64,000 bases of DNA from Kitasatospora sp. NA04385 (GCF_013364235.1 NZ_CP054919.1:2902328-2966327); one strand, 5' to 3'; positions 1 through 11,700 are shown, counted from the stretch's first letter. Numbers and translations: made by a program. Notes: generated from the letters alone by a model not told the origin.

Positions 1-1
1 G

Positions 2-295
2 CTGACCCTCCAGGAGCGGGGCACCCACTACGTCGCGGTGTGGGCGAACCCGGCCGGGGACGGCGGCTCGCCGGGGCCCTCCGGGTCGCCGGGGCCCTCC
101 GGGTCGCCGGAGCCGGGCGGGGACGGGTTCCCGGCGTCCGACCCGGGACTCTGCTCGTCCGGGTACGGGGTGCGGTGGTGCGTGAAGGAGGTGAACCCGG
201 TCGCGGACGGGGAGGACACGATGCCGGCCTGGCTGACCCGGGTGACACCGCGCGGCTCGGACGAGCGGTCCTGGTCCGCCGACGTGCTGCCGTAG
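2..295 (+). CDS. 3' end of an unrecognised, probably secreted or surface protein (5' truncated)
   Basis: The reading frame is open from the window edge to a TAG at 293-295, so only the last 97 codons are visible. The fragment has a Gly/Pro/Ser-rich linker (repeats of PSGSPG type) followed by a segment with two cysteines (LCSSGYGVRWC) that could form a disulfide, which would fit an extracytoplasmic tail. No family is recognisable. It is convergent with ahcY and separated from it by a strong hairpin. The last codons and stop are repeated 20 bp downstream. Confidence 0.55.
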   Translation: MTLQERGTHYVAVWANPAGDGGSPGPSGSPGPSGSPEPGGDGFPASDPGLCSSGYGVRWCVKEVNPVADGEDTMPAWLTRVTPRGSDERSWSADVLP

Positions 296-317
296 CGTCC
301 CGCGTGCTGCCGTAGCG
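283..317. repeat. 15-bp direct repeat spanning the stop codon
   Basis: CGTGCTGCCGTAGCG occurs at 283-297 and again at 303-317 (20-bp period). The first copy holds the TAG stop of the upstream gene, so the end of the gene looks tandemly duplicated. Confidence 0.8.
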
Positions 318-324
318 GGCCGGA

Positions 325-373
325 ACGCGCCGGTGCCCGGCCCCCCACCGCGGGGGGCCGGGCACCGGCGCGT
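325..373. terminator. Bidirectional hairpin terminator between convergent genes
   Basis: Arms 325-346 and 352-373 are perfectly complementary (22 bp) around a 5-nt loop. There is no T-tract on either side, which is usual for streptomycete terminators. It sits between the convergent ends of the first gene and ahcY. Confidence 0.8.
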
Positions 374-385
374 GCGGGCGCCGCG

Positions 386-1834
<1,449 letters not shown>

Positions 1835-2022
1835 TGCGAACTCCTCGCGGGATGGGCCTGGTTACGGGTGTGCTGAGCGGCAGAGGGCGCGCGGGAGCGA
1901 CCCTCTGCTGCGGCACAATCCGTCGGAGGACCTCTCTCCCTCGACCGGAGCCACGCTCCGATCGACCGCCATCAGCAGCGACGTTTGGCACTGCTGACGA
2001 ATCTACACCGATCGGCCGCGGC
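1835..2022 (-). promoter_or_regulatory. ahcY upstream region with hairpin
   Basis: On the minus strand a TAGATT hexamer (2000-2005) is a plausible -10; no good -35 is visible. An 8-bp inverted repeat GCAGAGGG/CCCTCTGC (1880-1887 and 1901-1908, 12-nt loop plus) lies in the resulting leader of about 150 nt. I looked for the conserved SAH-riboswitch core and did not recognise it, so the hairpin has no assigned role. Confidence 0.35.
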
Positions 2023-2997
2023 TCAGTGGGCGTTCCGGCCGGGACCGCCCGGAGTGGCGTCCGCGTCGGGGCCCGCCAGCGCCTTCTCCTCGGAGTAGAT
2101 GTCGGGCTCCAGGTAGATCGCCCGGGCGATCGGCACGGCCTTGCGGACCCGGGCCTCGGCGTGGTCGATCGCCTCGGCGATCACCGCGGCGCTGTCCTCC
2201 GCGTTGACCCCGATCTTGGCGGCGACCAGCAGTTCCTCGGGGCCGACGTGCAGGGTGCGCATGTGGATCACCGAGGTGACGGTGTCGTGGTCGACCAGCG
2301 CCGCGCGGATCCTCGTCACCACGTCGGCGTCGGCGGACTCGCCGATCAGCAGCGACTTGGTCTCCAGCGCCAGCACCAGGGCGATGACCACCAGCAGCAC
2401 GCCGATGCACAGGGTGCCGATGCCGTCCCAGACCGCGTCCCCGGTGGCGACGGTCAGGCCGACGCCGCCCAGCGCCAGCGCCAGGCCGATCAGCGCGCCG
2501 GTGTCCTCCAGCAGGACGACCGGCAGCTCGGGGGCCTTGGCGCGGCGGATGTAGGCGGCCCAGCCGTGCCGGCCCTTGTCCTTCGACGCCTCCTTGTAGG
2601 CGGTGAAGAAGGAGTAGCCCTCCAGCAGGATGGCGAACACCAGCACGCCGACCGGCCAGTACCAGTTCTCCAACTCGTGCGGGTGGGCGATCTTCTCGTA
2701 GCCCTCGTAGATCGCGAACATGCCGCCGATGCTGAACAGCACGATCGAGACCAGGAACCCGTACACGTACCGCTCGCGGCCGTAGCCGAACGGGTGCTCC
2801 TCGGTGGCGGCCCGCTGCGAGCGCTTGCCGCCGACCAGCAGCAGGACCTGGTTGCCGGAGTCCGCGATCGAGTGCACGCCTTCGGCGAGCATCGAGGACG
2901 AACCCGAGAACGCGAACGCCACGAACTTGCTGACCGCGATGCCCAGGTTCGCGGACAGTGCCGCGACCAGTGCCTTGGTGCCGCCTTCGGTACTCAA
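2023..2997 (-). CDS. Cation diffusion facilitator (CDF) family transporter
   Basis: Integral membrane exporter of divalent metals (Zn, Fe, Mn or Co), likely proton-coupled. The 324-aa product has six hydrophobic segments. The CDF metal site is visible as HSIADSGNQ in TM2 and an acidic EDTGAL in TM5, followed by a cytosolic ferredoxin-like C-terminal domain. The frame stays open upstream, but a TTG at 2995-2997 preceded by GGAGGG about 10 nt away, followed by family-like sequence (STEGGTKALVAALSANLGIA), is the best start. It follows the manA group on the same strand after 68 bp. The metal cannot be told from sequence. Confidence 0.88.
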   Translation of the reverse strand: MSTEGGTKALVAALSANLGIAVSKFVAFAFSGSSSMLAEGVHSIADSGNQVLLLVGGKRSQRAATEEHPFGYGRERYVYGFLVSIVLFSIGGMFAIYEGYEKIAHPHELENWYWPVGVLVFAILLEGYSFFTAYKEASKDKGRHGWAAYIRRAKAPELPVVLLEDTGALIGLALALGGVGLTVATGDAVWDGIGTLCIGVLLVVIALVLALETKSLLIGESADADVVTRIRAALVDHDTVTSVIHMRTLHVGPEELLVAAKIGVNAEDSAAVIAEAIDHAEARVRKAVPIARAIYLEPDIYSEEKALAGPDADATPGGPGRNAH

Positions 2998-3065
2998 CCC
3001 CGTACGTCCCTCCGCGCGGGCCCGGGGCTTTGCCGGGCCTTTGTTGACGAGGGGACGATACCGTG

Positions 3066-4226
3066 TCAGCTCCGGGTGGCCAGGCCCAGGTACACCGCGG
3101 CGAAGTCGGTCAGGCCGATCAGCTCGGCCAGCGCCTGCAGCGGCTCCTCCCGGCTGGAGGCGTGCTCGGTGATCCGGACCTCGTGCGCGGCCGCCAGCCG
3201 GCGGGCCCGGGCCACCGGCCAGCCGGGCTGCTCCAGCTCGGCCACGCCCGGGGTGTGCCGCAGCAGCAGCACCTGCAGCTGGAGCGCGACCGGCTCGTCG
3301 ACCCGGTCGCGGAAGAAGTCGTCCGGGTCGGCGCCGAGCCGACCGGTGAACATGCCGCGGTGCGCGGTCAGCGCCTGCGGGAGGCGGGCGGCCAGCGCGG
3401 GCAGGCCGGCCCGGTCGGCCAGGGCGGCGGCGAACCGCTCCGCCGCGGCGGCGGCCGGGGCGCCCTCGGCCCACAGCAGCGGGACGGTCTCGGCGAGCCG
3501 GGCGGCCAGGGACTTCGCCGGGTTGTCGTAGGCGTGCGCGTCGGGGCGGCAGCGCACCGCGACCTCGTCGAGGCGGTCGGCGGCGGCCTCCAGCGCGCCG
3601 GGGGCGAGCTGGGTGACGCCGATCCGGTCGGTCAGGGCGAGCAGCGGGGCCAGGAAGGCCCACAGCGCGGCCGGGTCCTCGGCCGGGAGGTCGGGTTCGG
3701 CGTCGGAGCCCTCCGGCTCCGCCGTGCTGGGCTCGAACGGCAGCGGCAGGGCGCGCACCTGGAGCGCCGCCTCGAACAGCTCCGAGCCCTCCGGGGCGAT
3801 CACCGCGATCGCGCAGCCGCGGCCGTACGCCTGCTCGGCCAGGTTGATCAGGCCGCCCTCGCGGCCGTTCTCGCTGGCCACCACGATCAGGTCCAACGGA
3901 CCGGCCCAGCCCGGCAGTTGCCAGGTCTCGCCGTCGGTGAAGGCGAACCCGCCGGGGCGGGCGTCGGACGGCGGCAGCGGCCACACCTGGCTGCTGGGCA
4001 CCGCCAGCGCCGCCAGCACGGCGGCGGCGGTCAGCACCCCGCCGTGCCCGGCGACCAGCACCGCGCGCGGCCGCCCGTCCGGGTTCAGCGCGCCGACGCC
4101 GGCTGCGTCGGCCCGGCGCAGCGCGATCCGGATCCGGGCGCCCGCCCCGGCCAGCGCCAGCAGCTCGCGCCGCCGGTCGGCGCGCAGCACGGCGGCCGGG
4201 TCGTCCAGCAGGGAGTCGTCGAACAT
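3066..4226 (-). CDS. manA: SIS-domain mannose-6-phosphate isomerase-like protein (ManA)
   Basis: Predicted to interconvert fructose-6-phosphate and mannose-6-phosphate, supplying mannose for glycans. The 386-aa product has an N-terminal SIS-type sugar-phosphate fold (VLVAGHGGVLTAAAVLAAL, then LIVVASENGREGG) and a C-terminal PGI/PMI-like half. It is not the cupin-type ManA. ATG at 4226 was chosen because the upstream frame reads as shadow of the neighbouring gene. Its place 32 bp behind the Trm112-like gene and in the same direction as manB supports the role. Some databases call this family only SIS domain protein. Confidence 0.8.
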   Translation of the reverse strand: MFDDSLLDDPAAVLRADRRRELLALAGAGARIRIALRRADAAGVGALNPDGRPRAVLVAGHGGVLTAAAVLAALAVPSSQVWPLPPSDARPGGFAFTDGETWQLPGWAGPLDLIVVASENGREGGLINLAEQAYGRGCAIAVIAPEGSELFEAALQVRALPLPFEPSTAEPEGSDAEPDLPAEDPAALWAFLAPLLALTDRIGVTQLAPGALEAAADRLDEVAVRCRPDAHAYDNPAKSLAARLAETVPLLWAEGAPAAAAAERFAAALADRAGLPALAARLPQALTAHRGMFTGRLGADPDDFFRDRVDEPVALQLQVLLLRHTPGVAELEQPGWPVARARRLAAAHEVRITEHASSREEPLQALAELIGLTDFAAVYLGLATRS

Positions 4227-4258
4227 GGCGCTGGCCTCCAACGGCTGGCGGGGCAGGG

Positions 4259-4441
4259 TCAGGACGGGCGGCGGGCCTCGTCCACCAGCAGGACCGGGAT
4301 GCCGTCGCGCACCGGGTAGACCAGACCGCAGCCCTCGCCGGTGCAGCGCAGCTCGTGCACCTCGCCCTCGGTCTCCTCGGCCAGCGGGGAGCGGCACTCC
4401 GGGCAGACCAGGATCTCCAGCAGGAAGGACGGCAGGCTCAT
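4259..4441 (-). CDS. Trm112 family zinc-ribbon protein
   Basis: Sixty residues with four cysteines arranged CPEC ... CTGEGC, the zinc-knuckle layout of Trm112/YcaR proteins, and the conserved [11 protein letters not shown] near the C-terminus. Eukaryotic Trm112 activates methyltransferases; the bacterial role is less clear. It lies between manB and manA in one direction, an arrangement I recall as common in streptomycetes. Start ATG at 4441. Confidence 0.88.
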   Translation of the reverse strand: MSLPSFLLEILVCPECRSPLAEETEGEVHELRCTGEGCGLVYPVRDGIPVLLVDEARRPS

Positions 4442-4563
4442 GGCGGTCGACTCCGGGGGTTCGGGCAACGGTGCGGGAAGCCGGTGACACAGCAGTACCC
4501 CGGCCGGTGGCAACCCTACCGGCCGGGGCACGCGAAAAGTCAGCGGCGGGCGGACCGCCGCGG

Positions 4564-5952
4564 TCAGCCGCGGACGATCGCCAGCACGCCGTCGCGCAGC
4601 TCGGCCATCTTCGCCGGGTCCTTGGCCTCGGCGTTCAGGCGCAGCAGCGGCTCGGTGTTGGAGGCGCGCAGGTTGAACCACCAGTCCGGGCCGGCCACGG
4701 TCAGGCCGTCCAGCTCGTCGGTGGTGACGCCCTCCAGGCCGGCGTAGGCGGCGCGCACCTTCTCGGTGGCGGCGGCCTGGTCGGCGACGGTGGAGTTGAT
4801 CTCGCCGGAGGCGGCGTAGCGCTCGTACTGGGCGGTCAGCGCGGACAGCGGGCCGTCCTGCCCGCCGAGCGCGGCCAGCACGTGCAGCGCGGCCAGCATG
4901 CCGGTGTCCGCGCGCCAGAAGTCGCGGAAGTAGTAGTGCGCGGAGTGCTCGCCGCCGAAGACCGCGTCGGTGTTCGCCATCTCCTGCTTGATGAAGGAGT
5001 GGCCGACCCGGGTGCGGACCGGGACGCCGCCCAGGTCGCGGACCACCTCGGGGACGGTCCAGGAGGTGATCAGGTTGTGGATGATCGTCGGGTTGGCCTC
5101 GCCGCCCGCCTGGGCGCGGGCGATCTCGCGCTCGGCGACCAGGGCGGTGATCGCGGACGGGGAGACCGGGTCGCCGTTCTCGTCGATCACGAAGCAGCGG
5201 TCGGCGTCGCCGTCGAAGGCCAGGCCGATGTCGGCGCCGACCTCGCGGACCTTGGCCTGCAGGTCGACCAGGTTGGCCGGGTCCAGCGGGTTGGCCTCGT
5301 GGTTGGGGAAGGTGCCGTCCAGCTCGAAGTACATCGGGACGACGTCCAGCGGCAGGCCGTCGAGGACGGTGGGGACGGTGTGGCCGCCCATGCCGTTGCC
5401 CGCGTCCACCGCGACCTTGAGCGGGCGGATTGCGGTCAGGTCGACCAGCTTGCGCAGGTGGTCGGCGTAGCCGCCCAGGGTCTCCTTGGCGGACAGCCCG
5501 CCCACGGCGGCGGGCGCGGCGGCCGGGACGTGCACCTTGCCGTCCTCGTCGAGCCAGGACTCGACCAGCTCGCGGATGTCCGACAGGCCGGTGTCCTGGC
5601 CGACCGGGGCGGCGCCCGCGCGGCACAGCTTGATGCCGTTGTACTGGGCCGGGTTGTGCGAGGCGGTGAACATCGCGCCGGGCAGGTCCAGGCTGCCGCT
5701 GGCGTAGTACAGCTGGTCGGTGGAGCACAGCCCGATCTCCACCACGTCGGCGCCGCGGGAGGCGGCGCCCTCGGCGAAGGCGCGGGACAGCGAGGGCGAG
5801 GACGGGCGCATGTCGTGGCCGACGACCACCGCGCTGCCGCCGATCACCTCGACGAAGGCCGCACCGAAGGCGTACGCCAGCGACTCGTCCCACTGGTCCG
5901 GCACGACGCCCCGGACGTCGTACGCCTTCACAAGCTGCTTGAGGTCCCGCAC
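4564..5952 (-). CDS. manB: Phosphomannomutase/phosphoglucomutase
   Basis: Interconverts hexose-6-phosphate and hexose-1-phosphate, on the path to GDP-mannose. The 462-aa product has the four-domain alpha-D-phosphohexomutase plan: phosphoserine loop [11 protein letters not shown] with Ser98, Mg loop DGDADRCF, sugar-binding GEHSAHYYF and a C-terminal phosphate-binding region ([13 protein letters not shown]). Start is GTG at 5952 with GGAG 7 nt upstream. First of a same-strand set manB, Trm112, manA. Confidence 0.95.
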   Translation of the reverse strand: MRDLKQLVKAYDVRGVVPDQWDESLAYAFGAAFVEVIGGSAVVVGHDMRPSSPSLSRAFAEGAASRGADVVEIGLCSTDQLYYASGSLDLPGAMFTASHNPAQYNGIKLCRAGAAPVGQDTGLSDIRELVESWLDEDGKVHVPAAAPAAVGGLSAKETLGGYADHLRKLVDLTAIRPLKVAVDAGNGMGGHTVPTVLDGLPLDVVPMYFELDGTFPNHEANPLDPANLVDLQAKVREVGADIGLAFDGDADRCFVIDENGDPVSPSAITALVAEREIARAQAGGEANPTIIHNLITSWTVPEVVRDLGGVPVRTRVGHSFIKQEMANTDAVFGGEHSAHYYFRDFWRADTGMLAALHVLAALGGQDGPLSALTAQYERYAASGEINSTVADQAAATEKVRAAYAGLEGVTTDELDGLTVAGPDWWFNLRASNTEPLLRLNAEAKDPAKMAELRDGVLAIVRG

Positions 5953-6075
5953 CAGAATGCTCCCGTGTGTGTGCTGCGACGTGCTGCGGGCGTACCGGAC
6001 GCATCCGTCCGAACCGCAGAGGGGCAGCGTACCCGGCCCCGGCGAACGGGCGGCGCGCCGTCCGGCACCCGCAGG

Positions 6076-6438
6076 TCAGCTCTCCGGGGAACGCAGCACC
6101 CGCAGGTGCCCGCGCCGGCCCGACTCGCCGTCGGCGGGCGGGCCCTGACGCGGCGTGCGCTCCTGCGGGCGGGCCGCCTCGCGCACGGCGTTCGCCAGTG
6201 CCTCCAGGTCGTCGCTGCTGCGCCGCAGCGGCCCGGTGTCGCCCGCCAGGCGGACCACGTCCCAGCCGCGCGGGGCGGTGAGGCGCTCGGCGTGCTCGGC
6301 GCAGAGGTCGTAGCAGTGCGGTTCCGCGTAGGTCGCCAGCGGGCCGAGCACCGCGGTGGAGTCCGCGTAGACGTACGTCAGCGTCGCCACGGCCGGACGG
6401 CCGCACGCGGTCCGCGAACAACGACGTACAGAGCTCAC
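6076..6438 (-). CDS. DUF3499 family protein
   Basis: Small actinobacterial protein of unknown function, 120 aa. The N-terminus has a CSRTAC pair and a later CYDLC pair, a four-cysteine set that could bind zinc. GTG at 6438 starts the conserved [26 protein letters not shown] hexamer lies 8 nt upstream of that GTG, so the mRNA may be leaderless. It is divergent from the zincin-like gene. A 12-bp repeat GCACCCGCAGGT occurs at 6065-6076, just reaching the stop codon, and at 6096-6107. Confidence 0.85.
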   Translation of the reverse strand: MSSVRRCSRTACGRPAVATLTYVYADSTAVLGPLATYAEPHCYDLCAEHAERLTAPRGWDVVRLAGDTGPLRRSSDDLEALANAVREAARPQERTPRQGPPADGESGRRGHLRVLRSPES

Positions 6439-6568
6439 GAGGGTGGACGGTACCGCAAGTCGGACCGGCCCGCGAAGACCCGCCCCCGGCTCGCGTGTCC
6501 CGTCGCCGTTACGCGCCGTGCTGGAGTGGTCCACTTCCGGGCATCCAGGGACTACGCTCGACACTGCT

Positions 6569-7015
6569 ATGGACAGCTCGACACCCCCGTCCCCGCCCGG
6601 TCCCGGTCGCCGCAAGCACCGCGACCGGCACGGCCGCGGCCTGCGCGGGCCGCTGGCCCCGCCGCAGGTGCCCATCTCGCTGACCCGGTCCGAGCTCTTC
6701 GACGACTACGTCCGGGAGTCCATGGAGCGGCTGGTGCGGCGCTGGCCCCAACTGGAGGACGTGGAGTTCGCCGTCCTGGAGGTCCCGCTGCCCGCCAAGG
6801 GCGAGCCCGAGCCGGACACCGTGCCGCTCGGCCGGGTGATCCCCGGCGTGACGGGCCGGCGCAGCCGGATCCTGGTCTACCGGCGGCCGGTGGAGATCCG
6901 CGCCAAGTCCAAGGAGGACCGGGCCGCGCTGGTCCACGAGATCCTGATCGAGCAGGTCGCGGAACTGCTGGGGCTCTCGCCGGACGCGATCGACCCGCGC
7001 TACGGCGAGGAGTAG
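6569..7015 (+). CDS. Metallopeptidase-family (zincin-like) protein with a degenerate HExxH
   Basis: 148 aa, basic N-terminus (RRKHRDRHGRG), then a domain resembling the small zincin-like family PF06262: paired beta strands (RSRILVYRRPVEIRAK) and the helix that should carry HExxH. Here that helix reads VHEILIEQVAELLG, so His-Glu are present but the second His is replaced. If it binds zinc at all, a different third ligand is needed. ATG at 6569 with TACGCT ten nt upstream. Convergent with the DUF5719 gene. Confidence 0.8.
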   Translation: MDSSTPPSPPGPGRRKHRDRHGRGLRGPLAPPQVPISLTRSELFDDYVRESMERLVRRWPQLEDVEFAVLEVPLPAKGEPEPDTVPLGRVIPGVTGRRSRILVYRRPVEIRAKSKEDRAALVHEILIEQVAELLGLSPDAIDPRYGEE

Positions 7016-7029
7016 CCAGGCCCCGGGAG

Positions 7030-7065
7030 GCGCACCGCCGGGGGCCCGGGCCCCCGGCGGTGCGC
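7030..7065. terminator. Bidirectional hairpin terminator
   Basis: 15-bp arms 7030-7044 and 7051-7065 are perfectly complementary around CCCGGG, which is itself self-complementary. It fills the 54-bp gap between two convergent genes. Confidence 0.8.
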
Positions 7066-7069
7066 TCCG

Positions 7070-8752
7070 CTACTTGATGACGATCCCCGGGTCGGCGGCG
7101 ACGTGCGGGACCTGCACGGTGGCGTGGTCGTCGCGGAACTGCTGGGTGGTGAAGGTGGGGACGTCCTTGGTGGTGGCGCTGAGCTGGCGGGCGGCGACCA
7201 CCGGCCCGCCGCTCAGGGTCTGCAGGGTGATGCCGTAGGGGCCGTTGGCGCCCTCGGGGTCGATGCCCTCGACGGTGACGGTGGTGCCGACCGGGACGTC
7301 GACGTCCTTGGTGACGGGGGTGCCGCCGCTCGCGCCGGCCGAGCTGGTGACCTTGACCTTGGCGTCGGTGCCGACGGCGGTGAGCATCAGCTTGGTCTGG
7401 CCGGCCCGGTTGTCGGCGACGGAGGCGCGGGCGCCGACCGGGGAGGCGCCGGAGAGCCAGGTGGCCTCGGTCTTGCCCTTGTTCTCGCGGTCGACCCGCA
7501 GGCCGGCCACGACCGGGGTCGGGTGGCCCTCGCTGGTGGGGGTGAGCCGGATCGCGCTCGCGCCCTCGCGGGTCTCCGCGGAGAACTGGAAGTCGAGGAC
7601 GGCGGTCATCCCGGCCTTGACGTGGACGGTCTCCTTGCCCGCGGGGGTGAACCAGCCGTTCTTGCCGGAGAGCTGGACCTTCAGGTCGGCGTCGTCGGCG
7701 GAGTCGGTGGCGACCACCAGGTGGGCGGTGGTGACGTCGTCGGGGATGCCGGGGATGGTGACGCTCGGGCCCGGGTCGGCGGAGGGCTCCAGCCAGTCGG
7801 TGCCCTTGCCGGTGTCGATGGCGTGGACGCCCGCGCCGACCCGGCCGCTGCGGGTGACGACGTGCAGCGCCAGGTCGTCGACGGGGCCCTTGGTGAGGCT
7901 GCTGAGCAGCAGTTGCTGGGACTGGCCGGGGCCGACCGAGATGTTGCTGGCGAGCTCGTTGTCGATCAGGCCCTTGTCGCCGTACATCCGCAGGTCGACG
8001 ACGGCGGTCTGGCTGTCGGCGTTGACCAGGGTGACGTAGTCGACCCGGTTGCCCGCGGTGCTCGCGCCGGCGAACCAGAAGCTGGTGCCGGAGGGCACGC
8101 AGTCGGCGCCGGAGAGGCTGGTGCCGCCGTTCTCCGAGGTGGTGACCTGGGTGGCGGTGAAGCCGGGGGCGAGGTTGCCGGTGGCGATCGCGAAGCTGCC
8201 GGGGGCGTCGTCCTTGTTGGCGGCGGGGCCGGTCGCCGGGACGCCGGGCTTGGCGAGGGTGACGCGCGAGTCCAGCACCGGCGCACCGACGTTCGGCGCA
8301 CCGGCGTTCGGCGCACCGGCGTTCGGCGCGGAGGCGCTGCCGGAGGGCTGTTCGGACGGCGCCCCGGAGGGGGCGTCGGAGGGCTTGGCGGAGGCGGCGG
8401 GCTGCGCGGGGTTCTGCGCGGCGACCACGTTGTCGTGGTTGGCGTCGGCGAGCAGGCCGGTGCCGGTGCTGCCGGTGCCGCCCTCGGGGCTGAACAGGGT
8501 GAGGGCGGTGGAGCCGGTGAGGCCCTGCATCGGCGGCGGGCAGACCAGCGCGGTGCGTTCGACCTGCGCGGTGGTGCGGGCGCCGCCGGCGCCGGTGGCG
8601 GAGGAGGCCGGGGAGCGCAGTTCGGCGATGCCGAACACCAGGCCGAGCACGGCCACACCGGCCAGCAGGGACTGGCCGGTCCGGCTGCCGCCGGTCACGG
8701 CGCCCAGGTCGGGGGCCTTGAGCTTGGGCGCCTTCAGGGTGGGCTTCTTCAT
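7070..8752 (-). CDS. DUF5719 family exported protein
   Basis: 560 aa. Lys-rich N-terminus (KKPTLKAPKLKAPDLG) then one hydrophobic segment at about residues 27-45, probably a signal anchor, then a Ser/Ala/Pro-rich linker and a long beta-rich extracytoplasmic region. No catalytic motif is visible. A 15-bp unit occurs three times in the linker DNA (8281-8325) and encodes repeated GAPNA. It starts 6 bp after the stop of the long glycosyltransferase gene, so both are likely one transcript and may work together at the surface. Confidence 0.85.
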   Translation of the reverse strand: MKKPTLKAPKLKAPDLGAVTGGSRTGQSLLAGVAVLGLVFGIAELRSPASSATGAGGARTTAQVERTALVCPPPMQGLTGSTALTLFSPEGGTGSTGTGLLADANHDNVVAAQNPAQPAASAKPSDAPSGAPSEQPSGSASAPNAGAPNAGAPNVGAPVLDSRVTLAKPGVPATGPAANKDDAPGSFAIATGNLAPGFTATQVTTSENGGTSLSGADCVPSGTSFWFAGASTAGNRVDYVTLVNADSQTAVVDLRMYGDKGLIDNELASNISVGPGQSQQLLLSSLTKGPVDDLALHVVTRSGRVGAGVHAIDTGKGTDWLEPSADPGPSVTIPGIPDDVTTAHLVVATDSADDADLKVQLSGKNGWFTPAGKETVHVKAGMTAVLDFQFSAETREGASAIRLTPTSEGHPTPVVAGLRVDRENKGKTEATWLSGASPVGARASVADNRAGQTKLMLTAVGTDAKVKVTSSAGASGGTPVTKDVDVPVGTTVTVEGIDPEGANGPYGITLQTLSGGPVVAARQLSATTKDVPTFTTQQFRDDHATVQVPHVAADPGIVIK

Positions 8753-8758
8753 CGCGGG

Positions 8759-11700
8759 TCAGCTCCCCGTCCCGGGCTGCTGCGGGTGGCCGCCGCCGTA
8801 GGGGTCGTTGGGGTCGTAGTAGGTGGTGGGCTGCTGCTGTTCGGGCAGCCAGGGCTGCTGCTGCTCGTCCTGCTGCGGGTAGCCGGCGGCGTACGGGTCG
8901 TTCCAGCCCTGGGCGGGCGGGGCGTCGTAGCCGTAGGGCTGCTGCTGCTGGCCGTACTGGTCGTAGCCGTCGCCCTGGTGGGGGGCGCCGACGGGCTGCT
9001 GGGTGTAGTCGTAGCCGTAGCCGTCGGACTGGTAGCCCTGCTGCTGGTACGGGTCGGCCTGGTACGGGTCCGCCTGGTAGGGGTCGGCGAAGGTCTCGGG
9101 CTCGGGCCGGTAGGGCGCGGGCTCGGGTTCGCCGACGGGCTGGGGCGGGATGCCGGGGGCGTAGACGCCGGGTTCGGCCTGCGGGTCCTCGCCCTCGCCG
9201 CGCTCGGCGAGGCGGCGGGCCCGGCGGCTGCCGGGGGCGGGCGCCTGGGCCTGGGCCTGGGCGGCCAGCGCCTGGGCGGCGACGATGTCCTCGGGGATGT
9301 CGTCGTCGTTGGTGTTGCGGCGGCCGGGCAGCGCCAGGACCAGCACGACCGCGCCGAGCGCGAGCCGGCCCCAGGCCCAGGCGGTGTGGGCGGCGCTGCC
9401 GGCGCGGGTGACGTCGAGCCGTCCGCCCTCGGCGGGGAGGGTGAAGCCCTGCGCCCAGCCGTCCACGGTGACGGCCTGCAGCGGCTTGCCGTTCAGGGTG
9501 GCCGTCCAGTCGGGGTCGGCCTGTTCGGCGAGCCGGAGCTGGCGGCCGGCCGGGCCGGCCGGGACGGTGGTCCAGATGTCGTGCTGCCCGGAGGGGACGG
9601 TCACCGGGACGGTGCCGGGGCTGGTGATCTGCGCCCGGCTGCCGGGGACGCTGCTGATCTGCCACAGGCCGGTGCCGTTGTCGAGGCTGAGCCGGACGAT
9701 GCCGGGCGTGGTGTCCAGCACGTCGCGGACCTTGGCGATCACCGGGTCCTTCACCTGGATGTAGCCGACGCCGTACCCGGCGAGGGTGCGGGCCAGGTCG
9801 CCGCCGGAGCCGGCCAGCAGCTTGGCGGTGAGCTGGGCCAGCTGCCCGTCGGCGGCGGCGTCCACGGTGCCCTCGGCCTGGCCGGTGGTCAGGCCGGCGC
9901 CGCGGACCAGCGCGTACCGCACCGAGGCGCCCTCGGCGTCGCCGGTGACGGTCAGGGTGCGGGAGCGGTCGGTGGTGTTCCCGGACTCGGCGATGAACGC
10001 CGGGACCTGGGCCTCGGTGCCGCGGCGCAGCGGGCCGTCGGCGCCGGTGAGCGCCCACCAGACGGCGGTGCCGACGGGGGCGAGCACGGCGCTGGCGAGC
10101 ACCAGGGCGGCGACCGGCTGGCGCCAGCCGAAGGCGATGCCGGAGACGCGGGTGTTGGCGCCGTCGGCGCCGATCGCGGCGGCGGCGAGCAGCGCGACGC
10201 CGGCCAGCAGGGTGGCGGGGCCGGCCCAGGCGGCGGTCTCGGGGCCGCCGGAGGCGGGGTGACGGCGGTGCCGGCCACCGCGACGGAGAAGACCAGCCCG
10301 GCGGCGGCGGCGCCCCAGGCGGCCAGCACGGCGCGGCGGCGGTCGGCGCGCAGCAGGGCGGCGAGCGCGGCGAGCACCACGCCGGCGGACAGCCAGGCGG
10401 GGGGCGTGCCGGCGCCGCCGGGGTTGACCAGGACCAGGCCGAGCGGGTCGGCGGCGGGGCCGTTGAAGCCGGGCACGCCGGCCTCCAGCAGCAGCCGGGA
10501 GGGGTTCGCCAGCACCTGCAGCGACCAGGGGGCGAGCACCAGGACCGGCAGGCCGAGGATCACCACGACGCGCAGGCCGAGCAGCCGCACGGCCTGCGCG
10601 CCGGAGCCGAACGCGCCGCCGCGGAGCACCGCGTGGACCAGCGCGGCCAGGCAGAGCGGGACGGCGATGGCCCAGGTGAGCGGGACGAAGGCGGTGCTGA
10701 CGGTGAGCATCAGCACGGTCATCCAGGCGGAGCGCCAGCCGGGGCGGGCGCCCTTGGCGGCGGTCTCCTTGCGGATGCCGAGGCCGGCGGTGATCGCGGC
10801 GGCGCGGGCCAGCGGGGGCAGCAGCACGGCGAGCACGGCGGTGCCGATCCGGCCCTGGGCGAGCGCGCCGGTGGCGGCGGGCAGCAGCGCGTAGGTGGCG
10901 CTGGCCCAGGCGCGGACGGCCTTGGAGGCGATCAGCGGCCGGGAGACCAGGTAGGCGCTGACCGCGGCGAGCGGCACCGAGAGCACCACGATCAGGGTGA
11001 GCGCGAGGTCGGCGTGGTCGAACAGCGCCCAGGACAGCACGGAGAGCACCGCGAGGTAGGGCGGGGAGGTGGCGGTGGAGCCGGTGCCGACGGCGTGCCA
11101 GGGCGCGGCGTACATGTTCCACAGGCCGGCCGCGCCGTCGGCGGCGGGCAGCAGGGCGCCGCCCTGGAGGTAGCCGGAGCCGATCAGGTTGCGGCAGGCG
11201 GCCAGCGCGAACAGCAGCAGCGCGGCGAACAGCACCGGGGCCGGGCGCCGGACCAACTTCTTGAGCAGGGCGAACTGTTCGACCACCAGGTCGTCGGTGT
11301 CGTCGTCGCCGGGGCCGGACTCGACCGAGCCGTGCCGGCCGCCGGTGTCGTCGGTGCCGCCGATGCCGAGCGAGGAGACCACGTTCTCGACCGCGAGCCG
11401 GACGGTGGCGCCGGGGGCCGGGAACAGCGTGCGGTCGTCCAGCGAGTCGACCGAGCGGGTCCTGCGACGGCGGGCCCGGGAGGCCATCAGCCGCGGCAGG
11501 CGCAGCAGTTCGTGGCCGAGGCCGGCGATCTCGTCGTAGGCCTGCCGGGGGTCCTTGCCGACCAGGTTGACGATCACCCGCAGGACGGTGCCGAGGATCA
11601 GCCGGAGCAGGACGTACGGGAAGAGCAGGCCCTTGGAGTTGGCGAGCAGGGTGTAGACGGCGCCGGCCTTGTCGACCCGGTGCGGGTGGGCGGGGGCGCA

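Noticed and set aside
1835..2022. SAH riboswitch upstream of ahcY
   Set aside because: Expected from known biology, but the conserved core could not be recognised; only a simple hairpin is present.
8281..8325. 15-bp triple repeat in the DUF5719 gene as a regulatory repeat
   Set aside because: It keeps the frame and encodes a flexible linker repeat, so it is an ordinary coding repeat.
10256..10259. Programmed ribosomal frameshifting in the glycosyltransferase gene
   Set aside because: No slippery heptamer or downstream structure evident; a homopolymer indel explains it more simply.
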